Source: Tetragenococcus solitarius NBRC 100494 (GTDB lineage Bacteria > Bacillota > Bacilli > Lactobacillales > Enterococcaceae). Taken from it: a DNA stretch of 64,000 nucleotides. The DNA is taken from contig NZ_BCPY01000001.1 of NCBI RefSeq assembly GCF_001544195.1, positions 97,010 to 161,009 on the forward strand, in the 5' to 3' direction. Shown piece by piece: positions 48,089 to 58,256 of this stretch; position 1 is the stretch's first letter, and every line of letters starts with the position of its first letter. The notes below the pieces were generated by a model, which did not search any database, was not told the origin of the DNA, and worked only from the letters and a program-made list of their open reading frames with translations. The position numbers were made by a program, and so were the translations under genes.

Positions 48089-48544
48089 ATGGAAAATAAA
48101 AGTGAAATCGAAAATTACTGGAATCGATTTGTAAAAGAAAAGGGGATAGTTGAGACAAACTACTTGGTGTGGTCATTCGGTGATAATAAGCAAATGGCCG
48201 ATGAATTAGCTGCTCTAGTAGTTAAAGGAAAAAAGACAGCAACAACCTCCGCTTTTGATCTATACGAAGAAAACGAAGCAAAACCAAAAGTGGGCGAATA
48301 TAATATTATTTTAGAGGGTCACAAACGCCCTGTCTGCATTACAAAAACCGAAGTTGTAGAAGTCGTTCCTTTTAAGTTTGTGTCAGCAGAACATGCTTAT
48401 CATGAAGGTGAAGGGGACCGCACACTTTCCTATTGGCGTAAAGTTCATAAAAGTTTTTTCAAGCGGGAGTATGCAAAGGCGAAAAAAACATTTACTACAG
48501 ACATCCCTTGTCTTTACGAGATATTCAAAGTCGTTTATATTTAA
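48089..48544 (+). CDS. ASCH domain protein
   Basis: 151 residues. ASCH is an RNA-binding-like fold related to PUA. The block GKKTATTSAFDLYEENEAKPKVGEYNIILEGHKRPVCITKTEVVEVVPF is typical. Recent family work links ASCH proteins to RNA or cytidine-derivative hydrolysis; which applies here is not known. The ATG follows AGGGGA. Confidence 0.9.
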   Translation: MENKSEIENYWNRFVKEKGIVETNYLVWSFGDNKQMADELAALVVKGKKTATTSAFDLYEENEAKPKVGEYNIILEGHKRPVCITKTEVVEVVPFKFVSAEHAYHEGEGDRTLSYWRKVHKSFFKREYAKAKKTFTTDIPCLYEIFKVVYI

Positions 48545-48564
48545 TCTTGAGCGAAGCTTTTAAC

Positions 48565-48687
48565 CTTCATAATGACATTATTGAAGAATCTTTGTTAATC
48601 TATTATTCAATTATGCTTAATTGAAGCATTCTATCCTTTTTTATGACTCAATTTTGCTCCATCTAAACATTTTAAGAGCGGTTTAGA
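48565..48687. repeat. 41-bp-period hairpin array E (three units)
   Basis: Units start at 48565, 48606 and 48647. Units 2 and 3 share TCAATTnTGCTnnATnnAAnCATTnTA, exactly 41 bases apart. Units 1 and 2 fold as TTCA..TGAAG hairpins (TTCATAATG/CATTATTGAA and TTCAAT/ATTGAA); unit 3 has lost its right arm. It lies between the converging ASCH and folA genes. Confidence 0.65.
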
Positions 48688-48693
48688 AATTTT

Positions 48694-48728
48694 ATGAAGA
48701 ACGAATTAAAGTTTCGTTCTTCATTTTG
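48694..48728. terminator. Terminator between ASCH gene and folA
   Basis: ATGAAGAACGAA (48694-48705) and TTCGTTCTTCAT (48713-48724) pair perfectly over 12 bp with TTTTG after. It is 100 to 150 bases from either gene end. Confidence 0.75.
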
Positions 48729-48823
48729 TCTTTATTAAATAAGAAACTCTCCCTTGATTATTCAATATTTCTTAAGATTGAATTTTTGAAATCTCCTCTA
48801 AGAGCGCATACCCTTGTGAATTT

Positions 48824-49312
48824 TTATATTCTCTTATAAATTTCAAACTGATGCTTGTAATGGTTTTTTTCATCCACGACGCCTTCTTTTTTGTCGATCA
48901 GCTTCCACTGCGACCAATCGACTGGAGGCATATAAACCTCTCCTGAAAAATTCTCGTCAATGAAAGTCCGATACAAATAATCAAAGTGAGGAAGAAGTTC
49001 TCTAAAAATCTCTGCCCCACCTGCCACAAATACAGGGGTAGTTTGTTGCTTTGCTAAAGCGACAACTTCGTCTATTGAATGCATAATTTGCACATTTTCT
49101 GCTTTATAAGCAGGATCTTTTGTTAAGATAATCGTTTTACGATCAGGTAAAGGACGAGACCCCATTCCTTCAAAGGTTTTTCGTCCCATGACTAGTGTGT
49201 TTCCCACCGTGGTGTTTTTAAAAAACCTTAAATCGTTGGGCAGATACCAAGGCAATTTATTATCTTTTCCAATTAATCCATTTTTATCTTGAGCCCAAAT
49301 AGCTGCTAACAT
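48824..49312 (-). CDS. folA: Dihydrofolate reductase
   Basis: 162 residues. It reduces dihydrofolate with NADPH, renewing folate after thymidylate synthase. The N-terminal IWAQDKNGLIGKDNKLPWYLPNDLRFFK, VMGRKTFEGMGSRPLPDRKTIILT and VFVAGGAEIF motifs are present. It starts 19 bases after thyA, forming a thyA-folA unit as in related species. Confidence 0.97.
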   Translation of the reverse strand: MLAAIWAQDKNGLIGKDNKLPWYLPNDLRFFKNTTVGNTLVMGRKTFEGMGSRPLPDRKTIILTKDPAYKAENVQIMHSIDEVVALAKQQTTPVFVAGGAEIFRELLPHFDYLYRTFIDENFSGEVYMPPVDWSQWKLIDKKEGVVDEKNHYKHQFEIYKRI

Positions 49313-49331
49313 TTTTTGCCTCCTCTATCTA

Positions 49332-50279
49332 TTATACTGCAATGGGTGCTTTAATCCCTGGATGTGGCTTATAATTTTCCACCTGAATATCATCCATTTC
49401 AAATTCGAATACCGATTTTTTTTCTGGGTTTAATACCAACCTAGGTGCCGGACGCACATCACGCGATAATTGTTCTTTCATTTGTTCAAAATGATTATTA
49501 TACAAATGTGCATCGCCCAATGTGTGGACAAATTCGCCCACTTTTAAGCCAGTCTCATGAGCAATCAAATGTGTCAATAATGCGTAGCTAGCAATATTAA
49601 AGGGCACGCCTAAGAAAACATCGCCGCTGCGTTGGTATAACTGACAGCTTAATTTGTTGTTATTGACATAAAATTGAAATAAAGCATGACAAGGAGGCAA
49701 AGCCATACTTGGTACATCTTCAGGGTTCCAAGCAGTCACAATCATTCGACGAGAATCAGGATTTGTTTTAATCAATTCAATCACGTTTTTAATTTGATCG
49801 ATAAAACTTCCATCGGTGGTTTCCCAATGACGCCACTGGTAACCATAAACCTTTCCTAGATCGCCATATTTTTTGGCAAAATCTGCGTCATTTAAAATCT
49901 TTTGGCAAAATTGGTCATGCGCCTTTTTATATTCTTTGTTGAACTGTTCATCTACTAAAGAGCGACGGCCAAAATCAGTCATATCGGGACCTTGATAATC
50001 TTTACTTTGGACATAATGAGCAAACGCCCATTCATCCCAAATATGATTATTATGCTCAAGTAAGAAACGAATATTCGTATCGCCTCTTAAAAACCACAGC
50101 AGTTCGCTTTTGATTAAGCCAAAAGGAACTCGCTTTGTTGTCAACAATGGGAAACCTTGATTTAAATCAAAACGCATTTGATGGCCAAAAATACTTCTGG
50201 TGCCAACTCCCGTACGGTCTTCTTTTTGATTTCCTTCTTCTAAGATTTTACGGCCTAAATCTAAATAAGCTTGCTCCAT
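49332..50279 (-). CDS. thyA: Thymidylate synthase
   Basis: 315 residues, the long form with an insertion of about 50 residues found in lactobacilli and enterococci. It methylates dUMP to dTMP. The catalytic cysteine is in [35 protein letters not shown] and the C-terminal GIKAPIAV are present. The ATG follows AAAGGAGG. Confidence 0.97.
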   Translation of the reverse strand: MEQAYLDLGRKILEEGNQKEDRTGVGTRSIFGHQMRFDLNQGFPLLTTKRVPFGLIKSELLWFLRGDTNIRFLLEHNNHIWDEWAFAHYVQSKDYQGPDMTDFGRRSLVDEQFNKEYKKAHDQFCQKILNDADFAKKYGDLGKVYGYQWRHWETTDGSFIDQIKNVIELIKTNPDSRRMIVTAWNPEDVPSMALPPCHALFQFYVNNNKLSCQLYQRSGDVFLGVPFNIASYALLTHLIAHETGLKVGEFVHTLGDAHLYNNHFEQMKEQLSRDVRPAPRLVLNPEKKSVFEFEMDDIQVENYKPHPGIKAPIAV

Positions 50280-50301
50280 CGATGCTCCTCCTTTATTTTA
50301 T

Positions 50302-52182
50302 TTACACATATTCGCTTAAGTATTCCCAGCGTTGCATTTTATTAGTTAATTCTTCTTCTTTTTGGTCCACTTTTTGTTGTAATTCTTGTAATTTCGTATA
50401 ATCATCGCTTTGTTGGTTCATTTCTTCTTTTAAACCAGCAATAGCTTGTTCTAGTGAATCGATGTCTTCTTCGATTGTTTCCCATTCTTTTTGTTCTTCA
50501 TAGGTTAGCTTTTTCTTTTTTTGAGCCTTTACAGGAGCTTTACGTTCAACTGTTTTAGGCTTAGAATCTGAAGTTGTCTTTGCTTTTATTTCACGATATT
50601 GCTCAATAGAACCCATAAATGAATCAATTGCTCCATCGCCATTAAATACTAGCAATTTTTCAGCAACTTTATCCAAAAAATAACGATCATGGGATACTGA
50701 AATTACTGCACCTGGAAAAGTTTGTAAATAATCTTCTAGAATCGTTAACGTATCAATATCCAAATCGTTGGTTGGCTCATCTAAAAGTAGGACATTAGGC
50801 TGACCGATTAATAATTTTAATAAATACAGCCGCCGTTTTTCGCCACCGGAGAGTTTGCCAATTTTTGTTCCATGCATAAAACGTGGAAATAGAAATTGTT
50901 CAAGCATTTCAGTCACGTTTGTTGTCGTACCATCACTTTGAGTGACCTCTTCAGCAGCTTCTTGCAAGTAACTAATCATCCGCTTATCTTCATCCATTGC
51001 TTCATTTTGTTGAGTGTAATAAGCAATCCGCACCGTTTCGCCAACAACTAATTCTCCAGAATCCAAAGGCAGCCGACCTGCTAAAATATTTAATAACGTT
51101 GATTTTCCTGCGCCATTTTCTCCTGTGATACCTAAGCGTTCTTTCGATTGAATCAATAAATCGAAATGGTCTAAAATAGTTTGCTGGTTCATTTGAAATG
51201 AACCATCCTTAATTTCTAAAACTTTTTTGCCTAATCTTTTAGTGGCAAAGTCTAATTCAACTTGGTCATCTGTTTGAACTTGATGTAGATTTTCTTTTAA
51301 ATCTTCAAAGCGGTTAATCCGTGCTTGCTGCTTTGTACTACGTGCCTTTGCGCCAGCACGCATCCAAGCCAGTTCTTGTTTATACAACTGCTTACGTTTA
51401 TTTTCTTGTTCTGCTTCAACTCTTTGACGTTCTGCTTTTTCTGTCACATATGTTTCATAATTTCCTTGGTACTCATACAGCTTACCAAAAGATAATTCAA
51501 AAATACGAGTGGTCACATGATCCAAAAAATAACGATCGTGAGTGACCATCAATAAAGCTCCTCTATAACGAGATAAATAATCTTCCAACCATTCGATTGC
51601 TTCATAATCCAAATGGTTAGTAGGTTCGTCAAGCAAAAGCAAATCCGGCTCATCGATCAACACCTGTGCTAAAGCTACACGTTTTTGCTGTCCTCCAGAT
51701 AAAGTTCCAATCTTTTTATCTAGGTCTGAAATTCCAAGTTTTTGTAAAATAATTTTTGCGTTTGTATCGGTATTCCAAGCATCTTGTTCATTCATCGCTT
51801 CTTGAGCTGCAGTGTATTTATTTTGCGCCTTGGTTGATTGACTGTTGCTTTCTAATTCAAGTAAAGCTTATTCATACTGCTTTACAATATGTACTTGCTC
51901 ATTTTCTCCTTGAAACACAGCTTCCAACACGTTTTTATTAGGGTCCAAATGACTGTCTTGTGATAAATAGCCTATCCGGTAATCCGTGGGATAAAAAACA
52001 TGTTTTTTATCACTATCATCGGTTTGAAAACCAGCTAGTATCGACAACAAGCTTGTCTTTCCAGTTCCATTGACACCAATTAGCCCTATGCGGTCATGTT
52101 CATGAATAATAAATGAAATTTGATCAAAAAGTACTTTATCTCCGTACGTTTTTGAAAGATCGCTAACTTTTAATTCTTTCAC
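50302..52182 (-). pseudogene. ABC-F ATPase (YfmR/Uup type), interrupted by an in-frame stop
   Basis: The frame from ATG 52182 codes two ABC domains, a linker and a Uup-like C-terminal coiled coil (about residues 540-626). A TAA at 51868-51870 interrupts it after 104 codons (..IVKQYE*ALLELE..), and the same frame continues to 50302. CAA to TAA is one substitution away. The stop falls between Walker A of domain 1 (GVNGTGKTSLL) and its signature (TLSGGQQKRVALAQ), so domain 1 is split. The rest (second Walker A GENGAGKSTLL, LSGGEKRRLYLL) is intact. ABC-F proteins help stalled ribosomes. It could be a real pseudogene, a read-through gene or a sequencing error; an ATG at 51795 could give only a truncated product. 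Confidence 0.85.
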
Positions 52183-52292
52183 GATATCTTCCTCCGATCC
52201 CTGCTATTGTATCACAAAATAGGAGCTTTCAGTAAATTTTATAAAATGAAAAAGTTTCTTCCTGTTTAAGTATTCTGTCTTAAAAAAAATAA

Positions 52293-52328
52293 AAAGTAGA
52301 GGACATTTTATTTTCTATCCTCTACTTT
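52293..52328 (-). terminator. Terminator of the PBP gene
   Basis: AAAGTAGAGGA (52293-52303) and TCCTCTACTTT (52318-52328) pair perfectly, followed on the minus strand by a T-rich run. Confidence 0.88.
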
Positions 52329-52335
52329 CTATTTA

Positions 52336-54471
52336 TTATTCATCTTTGTATAGGTCGTAATAAGCATCCATAACTTCTTTTGTGATGTCTTGATTTGGAG
52401 TAACTTTACTATTTTTACGTTGTATTTGAGGAATCACTACAGCAAAAGCAATCTCTGGATCATCATAAGGACCATAACTTACTAAGTTTAGTCCCTCCAC
52501 ATTAATTTCCTTTCCATCTTCAACTACAACCATTTCAGCTGTCCCTGTTTTAGCTGCCAAGTCCATTTTCGCATCAGCTAAGCCTTTAGCTGTTGTCCAA
52601 GCATTATTTCCATGAACAACATCATGAAATCCTTTGTGAATAGTAGCCATATTTTCATCAGAAATGTCTACTTCATTAAGCACCTCGGTATCGATTTTTT
52701 CTTTTTCTTTCCCAAGCTCGCCTTTTTTGTTATTGCCGTAAATGCCGGTGACTAAATGGGGACGAACTCTTTTTCCATCATTAGCTACAGTTGAAACATA
52801 TTGTGCTAATTGCATCGGGGTGTAAGTGTCAAACTGACCAAAAGCTAAATCTAAAACATTCCCAGCTTGACCTTTAGCATCACTTAAATCATCAACAGGG
52901 GTGCGAATGCCTGTAACCTCGTCGGGCAAATCTACACCTGTTTCAACGCCCATACCGTATTGTGCCATTGCATCCCGCAATTGTTTATAAACACCTTTTT
53001 GGCTTTGAACCCCAGGAATAGAAACGGTTTGTCCATTATAATTAATTCCCATCATTTTTAAAGCAACTTGAATCATATAAGAATTTGAAGAATACTCTAA
53101 GGCTTTTTGAGCCGAAACGTTTTGGTTATTATTTCCATTTTTATTGAAAATAGACGCCTTATTATTTGAACCGGCAAGGCGAACAGGCTGATCATAAAGA
53201 ACCTGGTTTCCCTGAATTGCACCTGATTTCCATCCTGCTGTCAGTGTACCTGCTTTGACGACAGAACCTGGAGTAAAGCTTTTCGTATAAGTACCAATCG
53301 CATCTTCAGTAATTTCTGAGGAGCCTATTTCGTGATAATAACCACTTAATGACAGTATTTCCCCTGTCTTTGGATTCATAGCCACGGCATAAATCCCCGG
53401 CGAGTAATTTGCCATGCCGTCACTAATTAATTTCTGATAGTTGTCTCTAACAATTTTATCCACTTTTTGCTGGAATTTTGAATCGATAGAAAGCTTCAAA
53501 TTATCGCCTTTTTTACCTTCAGAAATCGTCTTTTGGTCGACAATCTTTCCGTTACGATCAACTGAAACTTCATTCTCGGCTTTTGTTCCTTGTAATACAC
53601 TTTCGTATTGTTTCTCTAGATAGCTAGTTCCAACACGATCATTACGTGAGTAACCCTTTTTGACATACTCTTCTTCTTCTTCAGCCGGCAAGCCTTGTTC
53701 TTGCGTAGAGACTTTACCAATAACACTTTGTAATGGATTTTCGTCTGTGACCATTTTTCTGGTCCAGTCCATACCAGTAGATACTCCTGGTAGCTCTTTA
53801 GCTCGTTCGGAAACTCTTGCAATCTCTTCATTAGTAACATCTTGATTTTTCACATAGTCTGTCGACAATTCTTGTGTGCCATTTAGACGCTTAAAGATAG
53901 TAGCAAGTCTCATTTGGTCATCATTAAAATCAATTTCGTCATCGGTTACTTTATCTACAATTGCCGCGTATTCTTTAGCATCATCGCTTGTACTCGACTC
54001 TTTTTTTGACAGACGATCACGAGCTGTATCAAGATGGTCTTCATCTGCTAACCAAAAATCTTTTAAATCACGGTCTGTCAGTTTGTCATCTACCTCAACG
54101 TCAATTAAATCATCCAATTTTTTTGCAATATTTAATAGATCACTAGCTTCCATATCTAAACCTCTGGTAAAGGTAATCGCTGCTTCTGAATAATTATCAA
54201 CCAAAGGTTCGCCGCTTGCATCATAGATTGTTCCTCTTGGCGTACTCTCTTTAATTATCCGATCAGAAGAAGCTTTGATTCGAGTTTCCATGTTATCACT
54301 ATTAACAATTTGCAAGTTTCCTAATTGAATAATCAATGCAACAAACAAAATAAAGATCACCACAAATAATATGTTTAACCGAAAAGGAACATGGGATCTT
54401 TTATATGTATATTTTTTTTCTTCACTCTCTTTTTTAGGGGAATTATTCAAATGATTATTTTTCTTAGGCAT
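52336..54471 (-). CDS. Class B penicillin-binding protein (PBP2-type transpeptidase)
   Basis: 711 residues. A basic cytoplasmic start and one membrane segment (about 33-55) precede the dimerisation domain and the transpeptidase domain. The SxxK motif is FTPGSVVKAG, the SxN motif EYSSNSYM and the third motif AAKTGTAEMV. The order agrees with the monofunctional class B family (PBP2B-like). It makes cross-links in the wall. It is the last gene of the teichoic/wall block, beside LCP, which suggests a common envelope role. Confidence 0.92.
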   Translation of the reverse strand: MPKKNNHLNNSPKKESEEKKYTYKRSHVPFRLNILFVVIFILFVALIIQLGNLQIVNSDNMETRIKASSDRIIKESTPRGTIYDASGEPLVDNYSEAAITFTRGLDMEASDLLNIAKKLDDLIDVEVDDKLTDRDLKDFWLADEDHLDTARDRLSKKESSTSDDAKEYAAIVDKVTDDEIDFNDDQMRLATIFKRLNGTQELSTDYVKNQDVTNEEIARVSERAKELPGVSTGMDWTRKMVTDENPLQSVIGKVSTQEQGLPAEEEEEYVKKGYSRNDRVGTSYLEKQYESVLQGTKAENEVSVDRNGKIVDQKTISEGKKGDNLKLSIDSKFQQKVDKIVRDNYQKLISDGMANYSPGIYAVAMNPKTGEILSLSGYYHEIGSSEITEDAIGTYTKSFTPGSVVKAGTLTAGWKSGAIQGNQVLYDQPVRLAGSNNKASIFNKNGNNNQNVSAQKALEYSSNSYMIQVALKMMGINYNGQTVSIPGVQSQKGVYKQLRDAMAQYGMGVETGVDLPDEVTGIRTPVDDLSDAKGQAGNVLDLAFGQFDTYTPMQLAQYVSTVANDGKRVRPHLVTGIYGNNKKGELGKEKEKIDTEVLNEVDISDENMATIHKGFHDVVHGNNAWTTAKGLADAKMDLAAKTGTAEMVVVEDGKEINVEGLNLVSYGPYDDPEIAFAVVIPQIQRKNSKVTPNQDITKEVMDAYYDLYKDE

Positions 54472-54777
54472 GAAGACATTCCTTCCATCTTAAACTACTT
54501 GTATCACAATTTTACCAAAAATTCTAAATTAAAAAAGCAAAAACAAGGAATTCAATAAATATTTATATAAAATACAAAAATTACAAACAAAAATTCATTT
54601 TGTTTCACAGTTTTTTTACCTTTTTTTATAAAATAAGGTTTATTACTGTTTTTGCTCTATCATATTCACAAAAATTCGTGAAACATTTTTAACTTCTTTT
54701 TCTGTGTGGATAACTTTCATAAATTACTATAAATTAATCTCTTTTTATAGTAACACATCACCTATTTTTAATCCTAA
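54472..54777. other. AT-rich spacer upstream of the PBP gene
   Basis: No gene. It holds promoter material for the PBP gene and a nested hairpin: ACAGT (54607-54611) with ACTGT (54645-54649) and ACC with GGT inside, then TTCAC/GTGAA near 54664-54680. The spacing does not fit the 41-bp arrays. Confidence 0.4.
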
Positions 54778-54778
54778 A

Positions 54779-54806
54779 AAAGAACCCATGATTTCATGAG
54801 TTCTTT
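54779..54806 (-). terminator. Terminator of the LCP gene
   Basis: AAAGAACCCATGA (54779-54791) and TCATGAGTTCTTT (54794-54806) pair with one mismatch, 8 bases beyond the LCP stop; T-rich on the minus strand. Confidence 0.8.
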
Positions 54807-54814
54807 GACTACTA

Positions 54815-56074
54815 TTAATACCCTCCATTAACAATTCCGTTATCACCATTAACTACACCCTGGTCATAAGCAGGGGTATAGTTTGGAATGGCCGGTTGAC
54901 TATAACCTTCTTGTTGCTCAGCAGGAACTTGAGGCTCTTGGTTTTCAGGAACTTCTTGTTGTTGCGCTGGATCTTCTGGTCCTTGCGATTCTGGATAACT
55001 TTCTTCACCAGAAGATTCTGACTCTTGTGTATCTTGATTATCTTCATTTTCTGTAGCATCAGAATCATCATAGAATTGGTTACCTATAAAACCATTTTGG
55101 GAATATTCGTTTTGCGGATCTATCTCTAGTTTATCTTTTGTCGGTAATTCAAGCTGTTTTTTTAACTGATTTTGCAATTCCAACAGCTCGTTCATTCCTA
55201 AAATTTGATAAGAAATACCATTAACCATCTGATTTTCGCCTTGAAGTTGTTCTTGTTTCACATTTTCAAATGCGGGATAGTAGTTACTTGCAATATCGAG
55301 CATTTCATTCCAAGAAAGATCTGTTTTCGAATTTTTTTCTACTGCATTTAAAATCTTCTTATAATTGCTCACGCTATCTACACTAACAAGCTTATCTACA
55401 ATCTTTGTCACTACTTCACGCTGTCTTCTTTGTCGACCAATATCGCCTTCTGGATCGTCTTTTCTCATGCGCGCATAAGCAAGACCTTTTTTACCATTTA
55501 ATTTGATTTTCCCTTTAGGAACATGGACCCCTTCCAAAGTAAAATCAATTTTGTTATTAACCTGAATCCCACCGACAGCATCAATTAAATCCGTCATTCC
55601 CTGTAAATTAATGGTTGCATAGTGGTCAATAGGAATATCAAGCATCTTTTCTACAACATCCATTGAAAGTTCTACGCCACCATAGGCATACGCATGGTTT
55701 AATTTATCAAAGGTCTTCCCATCATCAAGCATATCAGCCATAATATCTCTTTCTAAGCTGACGATGGTTGATTCTTCTTTTTTAGGGTTGACTGTTACAA
55801 CCATCATGCTATCCGTGCGGGCAGGATCTTCATCATCTTCTTTTCGACCCAGCCCCCCCGAATCCACTCCTAAGAGTAAAATAGAAAAAGGTTCGCGGTC
55901 AGCGATGCTAACTTCCTTATCTCTTCTGCTTGATTTTCGGTTAAGTTCTTCATTAATATTATTTATCGCGCTATTTGCATCATCTAAGGCTTGCATACCA
56001 TAAACAGTGATACCTGCAACAGCTAAAGCAACTATGGCTAATACACCCACGATAATTTTCTGATATAAACGCAT
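54815..56074 (-). CDS. LytR-CpsA-Psr (LCP) family wall-polymer ligase
   Basis: 419 residues. A membrane anchor (about 5-25) precedes the LCP domain: LLLGVDSGG (phosphate-binding Asp region), ARTDSMMVVTVNPK, SLERDI, KLNHAYAYGG and YARMRKDDPEGDIGRQRRQREV. LCP enzymes attach teichoic acids or capsules to peptidoglycan. The adjacent tagG and tagH strongly suggest wall teichoic acid. The last 100 residues are an unusual acidic, Gln/Pro-rich tail (SSGEESYPESQGPEDPAQQQ and similar), predicted to be disordered. Confidence 0.92.
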   Translation of the reverse strand: MRLYQKIIVGVLAIVALAVAGITVYGMQALDDANSAINNINEELNRKSSRRDKEVSIADREPFSILLLGVDSGGLGRKEDDEDPARTDSMMVVTVNPKKEESTIVSLERDIMADMLDDGKTFDKLNHAYAYGGVELSMDVVEKMLDIPIDHYATINLQGMTDLIDAVGGIQVNNKIDFTLEGVHVPKGKIKLNGKKGLAYARMRKDDPEGDIGRQRRQREVVTKIVDKLVSVDSVSNYKKILNAVEKNSKTDLSWNEMLDIASNYYPAFENVKQEQLQGENQMVNGISYQILGMNELLELQNQLKKQLELPTKDKLEIDPQNEYSQNGFIGNQFYDDSDATENEDNQDTQESESSGEESYPESQGPEDPAQQQEVPENQEPQVPAEQQEGYSQPAIPNYTPAYDQGVVNGDNGIVNGGY

Positions 56075-56205
56075 CCCACACCTCGTTTTCTCCGCAAGAA
56101 GGTTTTATATAAATTTTGGCATAGTCCTATTGAATTTACAATAACCCATTTTTTTCATTACCAAATTTTAATAAACCATGAAAGCACAAAGTACATCTTC
56201 AAAAA

Positions 56206-57015
56206 TTAAATATAGTCCACAAACTTCGCTCTAAACTTCATGTGCAAGTGGCTACCTAATATCAATAAGGCCAAAACCACTCCCCAAAATATTAGAGTAT
56301 AGGTAGCTTTTTCGAAAAACCACTCACGGCTTAAAAATGTATCGCGAAAACCATCAATTATATAATAAAGAGGATTCAACTTTAAAATTTTTACGGCAAT
56401 CTCTGGTAAATTACGATTTTCAACGTTCACAATTGCACCGGAGATATAAAATAGAAGCCGTATGATAGACTGTAAGAAAATATGATAATCCCGAATTAAC
56501 ACTGTAATTGTTGCATTTAATAAACCAAAGGCGAATAAAAAGGTGATCATACAAACAAAATAATAAATATACTGCAACCAATAAATAGTAGGCATTATTC
56601 CAAAAGATAAGGCAGTTACAATAACGATGATTATCATAGGAAAATAAGAACTTAAATTACTAACAATATTGACCGATGGTAATATACTAACAGGAAATTT
56701 CATTTTAGAAACAAGCCCTATTTGCTTATAAATACTATTAGAAGCCCCTAAAATTGATTTATTGATATAAAACCAAGCTGTAATACCAATTAATAACCAT
56801 ACAATAAAAGGAACCTTTCCCACGTCTTGTCCTTGCCTAAAACCAATACCAAAAACTAAATAATAAATTCCAACTTGGATTGCAGGATTTAATATTTGCC
56901 AAGCCAACCCTAGATAATGGCTTTGATAATCTGCTTTATCCTCATAACGTGACATCCGAAAAATCATGCCCATATGTTCAAACTGTTCTTTTATAACCGT
57001 AATAATCTCTTTCAC
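56206..57015 (-). CDS. tagG: Teichoic acid export ABC transporter, permease
   Basis: 269 residues from a GTG start at 57015 (AAGGAAGAG site). Six membrane segments of the ABC-2 type; RYEDKADYQSHYLGLAWQILNPAIQVGIYYLVFGIGFRQG is typical of TagG/Wzm. It moves lipid-linked teichoic acid out with TagH, located 27 bases upstream. Confidence 0.92.
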   Translation of the reverse strand: MKEIITVIKEQFEHMGMIFRMSRYEDKADYQSHYLGLAWQILNPAIQVGIYYLVFGIGFRQGQDVGKVPFIVWLLIGITAWFYINKSILGASNSIYKQIGLVSKMKFPVSILPSVNIVSNLSSYFPMIIIVIVTALSFGIMPTIYWLQYIYYFVCMITFLFAFGLLNATITVLIRDYHIFLQSIIRLLFYISGAIVNVENRNLPEIAVKILKLNPLYYIIDGFRDTFLSREWFFEKATYTLIFWGVVLALLILGSHLHMKFRAKFVDYI

Positions 57016-57042
57016 AAAACTCTTCCTTTTCTACAACAATAA

Positions 57043-58101
57043 TTATTTGAATACACGCATGATAACATCTGCAGGATTTCCAACAGCGTAAGTTAAAGAC
57101 TTCCCGCTAAAAGTTACTAACATACAAAAAATCGTTGCTAGTATAGTCACAAACAAAATGAGGCGAGTAGGAATGGTCATCTTGTCTCCTAATGGTGTGC
57201 GTTCTAAATTTTTAGCAAGTTGTTTTTCATTTAACTGTTGTTCTTGCAACTTTTCATCTTCAGAAGCAGTTTCTTTTAATTTTTCAAGAGTGAATTTTTT
57301 TTGTTTATTTTTTTGCCGTTTTTGATAATTACTTTGTTTTTTCTTGGGTAATTTTTTAAACCAACGAATAAACTTTTTATACTGTTCCATAATTTCTGCC
57401 GTTGGACCAAACTCTCGGATATCTCCGTAGTGCATCCAGATAGTTTTATCACATAATTTTTCTACCTGTTTTAAAGAATGGCTGACAAAAAAGATGGTTT
57501 TCCCTTGTGCCTTAAATTCCAAAATTTTATCCACACATTTTTGATAAAAGGTATCATCACCGACCGATAATGCCTCATCAATAATCAAAATATCCGGGTC
57601 GTTATGCACCGCAATCGAAAAACCTAACCGAGAGCGCATCCCACTAGAATAATTCTTTACCGGTTGGTTAATAAAATCGCCTAAATCAGCAAAATTGATA
57701 ATATCATCAATGCGTTCATCGATTTGTTTATTGGTCATTCCTGACATCAATGCTTTAAGTCGGATATTTTCTAACCCAGTCAGCTGCTTTTTAAGACCTG
57801 CTCCGATTGAAATAATGGAAGGTTCCCCATTAATTTCTATTGTACCGGAAGTTGGGGGAATAATACCGCTAATAATATTAGAAAGTGTTGATTTGCCTGA
57901 ACCATTAATTCCAATAAGTCCGATTGACTCACCGGCTTTTACCTCGAAACTCACGCCCTTTAAAGCCCAAAAGCTGGGAATGCTACTACGCGAGAATTTA
58001 AAAAGCGATTTGATTTTATCTGATTTTTTCTTATAAAGATCGTACTCTTTGGTTACCAAAGTAGCACGCACTTTTACATCATCGTTTTTCAATTTATTCA
58101 T
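57043..58101 (-). CDS. tagH: Teichoic acid export ABC transporter, ATP-binding subunit
   Basis: 352 residues. Walker [12 protein letters not shown], signature [13 protein letters not shown], Walker [11 protein letters not shown]-loop VSHSLKQ. Unlike plain ATPases it has a C-terminal extension (about 240-352) with a charged coil ([17 protein letters not shown]) and a membrane helix ([18 protein letters not shown]), as in B. subtilis TagH. It partners TagG. Confidence 0.93.
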   Translation of the reverse strand: MNKLKNDDVKVRATLVTKEYDLYKKKSDKIKSLFKFSRSSIPSFWALKGVSFEVKAGESIGLIGINGSGKSTLSNIISGIIPPTSGTIEINGEPSIISIGAGLKKQLTGLENIRLKALMSGMTNKQIDERIDDIINFADLGDFINQPVKNYSSGMRSRLGFSIAVHNDPDILIIDEALSVGDDTFYQKCVDKILEFKAQGKTIFFVSHSLKQVEKLCDKTIWMHYGDIREFGPTAEIMEQYKKFIRWFKKLPKKKQSNYQKRQKNKQKKFTLEKLKETASEDEKLQEQQLNEKQLAKNLERTPLGDKMTIPTRLILFVTILATIFCMLVTFSGKSLTYAVGNPADVIMRVFK

Positions 58102-58226
58102 CCATTCTTCACTGCTTTTTACGTAACAAAAACATTTATATCATAGCATATTTTTTCTGTGAAAAGAATACAATTAAAAAAACTAATCTTCAGCTTAGTA
58201 TTTTTTTAATGAACGTCCTTGACGCT

Positions 58227-58253
58227 AAAAAAGCCGAGTGGCCTCGACTTTTT
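58227..58253 (-). terminator. Terminator of tagD
   Basis: AAAAAGCCGAG (58227-58237) with CTCGACTTTTT (58243-58253), 10 of 11 paired; located 3 bases after tagD. Confidence 0.8.
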
Positions 58254-58256
58254 TAC

